This document shows positions 6,948 to 7,054 of a stretch of DNA of 7,054 nucleotides, one piece after another. Source of the stretch: Clostridiales bacterium (GTDB lineage: Bacteria > Bacillota > Clostridia > Oscillospirales > Oscillospiraceae); NCBI GenBank assembly GCA_003525905.1, contig DQIA01000112.1:17512-24565 (forward strand). Direction: 5' to 3'. Both the position numbers and the translations under genes were made by a program. Numbering within the stretch: position 1 is the stretch's first letter; every line of letters starts with the position of its first letter. Below the pieces are notes generated by a model, which worked only from the letters and a program-made list of their open reading frames with translations, was not told where the DNA came from and did not search any database.

Positions 6948-7054
6948 GCGGACTGTTGAAAAAACTGCCCAGCCAAAGGTTCCGGAGGGAAGAAAAGTGT
7001 GAAAGGAAACCGTCAGGGTTTCCTTTCGCGTTAAATAACCCGCCGCAGCGGCAG
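6948..7054. other. Intergenic sequence at right edge
   Basis: This stretch is visibly poorer in G+C than the addBA genes and contains the inverted repeat described above. Two minus-strand frames stay open from the window edge for 39 and 53 codons, but they overlap each other, use the codon TTA that the neighbouring genes avoid, and run into the terminator stem. I therefore do not call the end of a gene here. An 11-codon plus-strand mini-ORF (6999-7034) with a ribosome-site-like GGAGGG is discussed as a finding, not called as a gene. Confidence 0.4.
6996..7032. repeat. 11-bp perfect inverted repeat upstream of addBA
   Basis: GAAAGGAAACC (7001-7011) pairs with GGTTTCCTTTC (7017-7027) around the loop GTCAG. 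On the plus strand five further outer pairs are possible, namely U7000·G7028, G6999-C7029, U6998·G7030, G6997·U7031 and A6996-U7032, three of them wobbles that would not form in minus-strand RNA. No U-tract follows on the plus strand. On the minus strand the stem is followed by ACACTTTTCTT, a poor terminator tail. The role is unknown; it could be a structured plus-strand RNA element or a dispersed palindromic repeat. Confidence 0.5.

Noticed and set aside
6956..7036. Plus-strand promoter from TTGAAA (6956-6961) or TTAAAT (7031-7036)
   Set aside because: Neither has a matching partner hexamer at 16-18 bases, so there is no supportable promoter.
6934..7053. Open minus-strand frames entering from the right edge, possible 3' end of an upstream gene
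   Set aside because: Two frames are open together, the base composition and use of TTA differ from the neighbouring genes, and one ends inside the terminator loop while the other runs through it into the promoter. More likely non-coding, but the window is too short to be certain.

Overview
The window is about two-thirds G+C by eye and is almost filled by two long minus-strand genes. They encode the two subunits of the AddAB helicase-nuclease, the Gram-positive counterpart of RecBCD. The order addB then addA, the protein motifs and the strong AGGAG / GAGGTGA ribosome sites point to a Firmicute. The high G+C suggests one of the G+C-rich Clostridia (Oscillospiraceae/Ruminococcaceae type), but this is an inference; no rRNA or other lineage marker is present.

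Layout from right to left, in the direction of transcription. Positions 6948-7054 are non-coding as far as can be read and hold an 11-bp inverted repeat (7001-7027). A minus-strand intrinsic terminator (6913-6947) probably closes a gene lying beyond the right edge. Directly after it comes a candidate extended -10 promoter (6893-6901) and the addB ribosome site. addB (3644-6871) and addA (169-3651) overlap by 8 bases and look like one translationally coupled two-gene operon. Downstream of addA, positions 1-170 are a dense run of palindromes: a nested hairpin (1-48), then three stem-loops packed back to back (56-96, 95-124, 125-163). The last has a T-tract on the plus strand that runs into the addA stop codon, so it reads as a terminator for a plus-strand transcript arriving from the left, convergent with addA.

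AddA carries the SF1A helicase motor and one RecB-type nuclease domain. AddB carries an inactive-looking helicase-like scaffold, a second RecB-type nuclease domain and four cysteines for an iron-sulfur cluster. Together they should resect double-strand ends and load the recombinase after Chi recognition. Both nuclease sites look intact. The departure from the textbook protein is the AddB N-terminus, where the usual Walker A loop is completely eroded. I see no mobile element, CRISPR array, tRNA, rRNA or novel multi-gene system here. The parts most worth a second look are the hairpin cluster at the left edge and the palindrome at the right edge.
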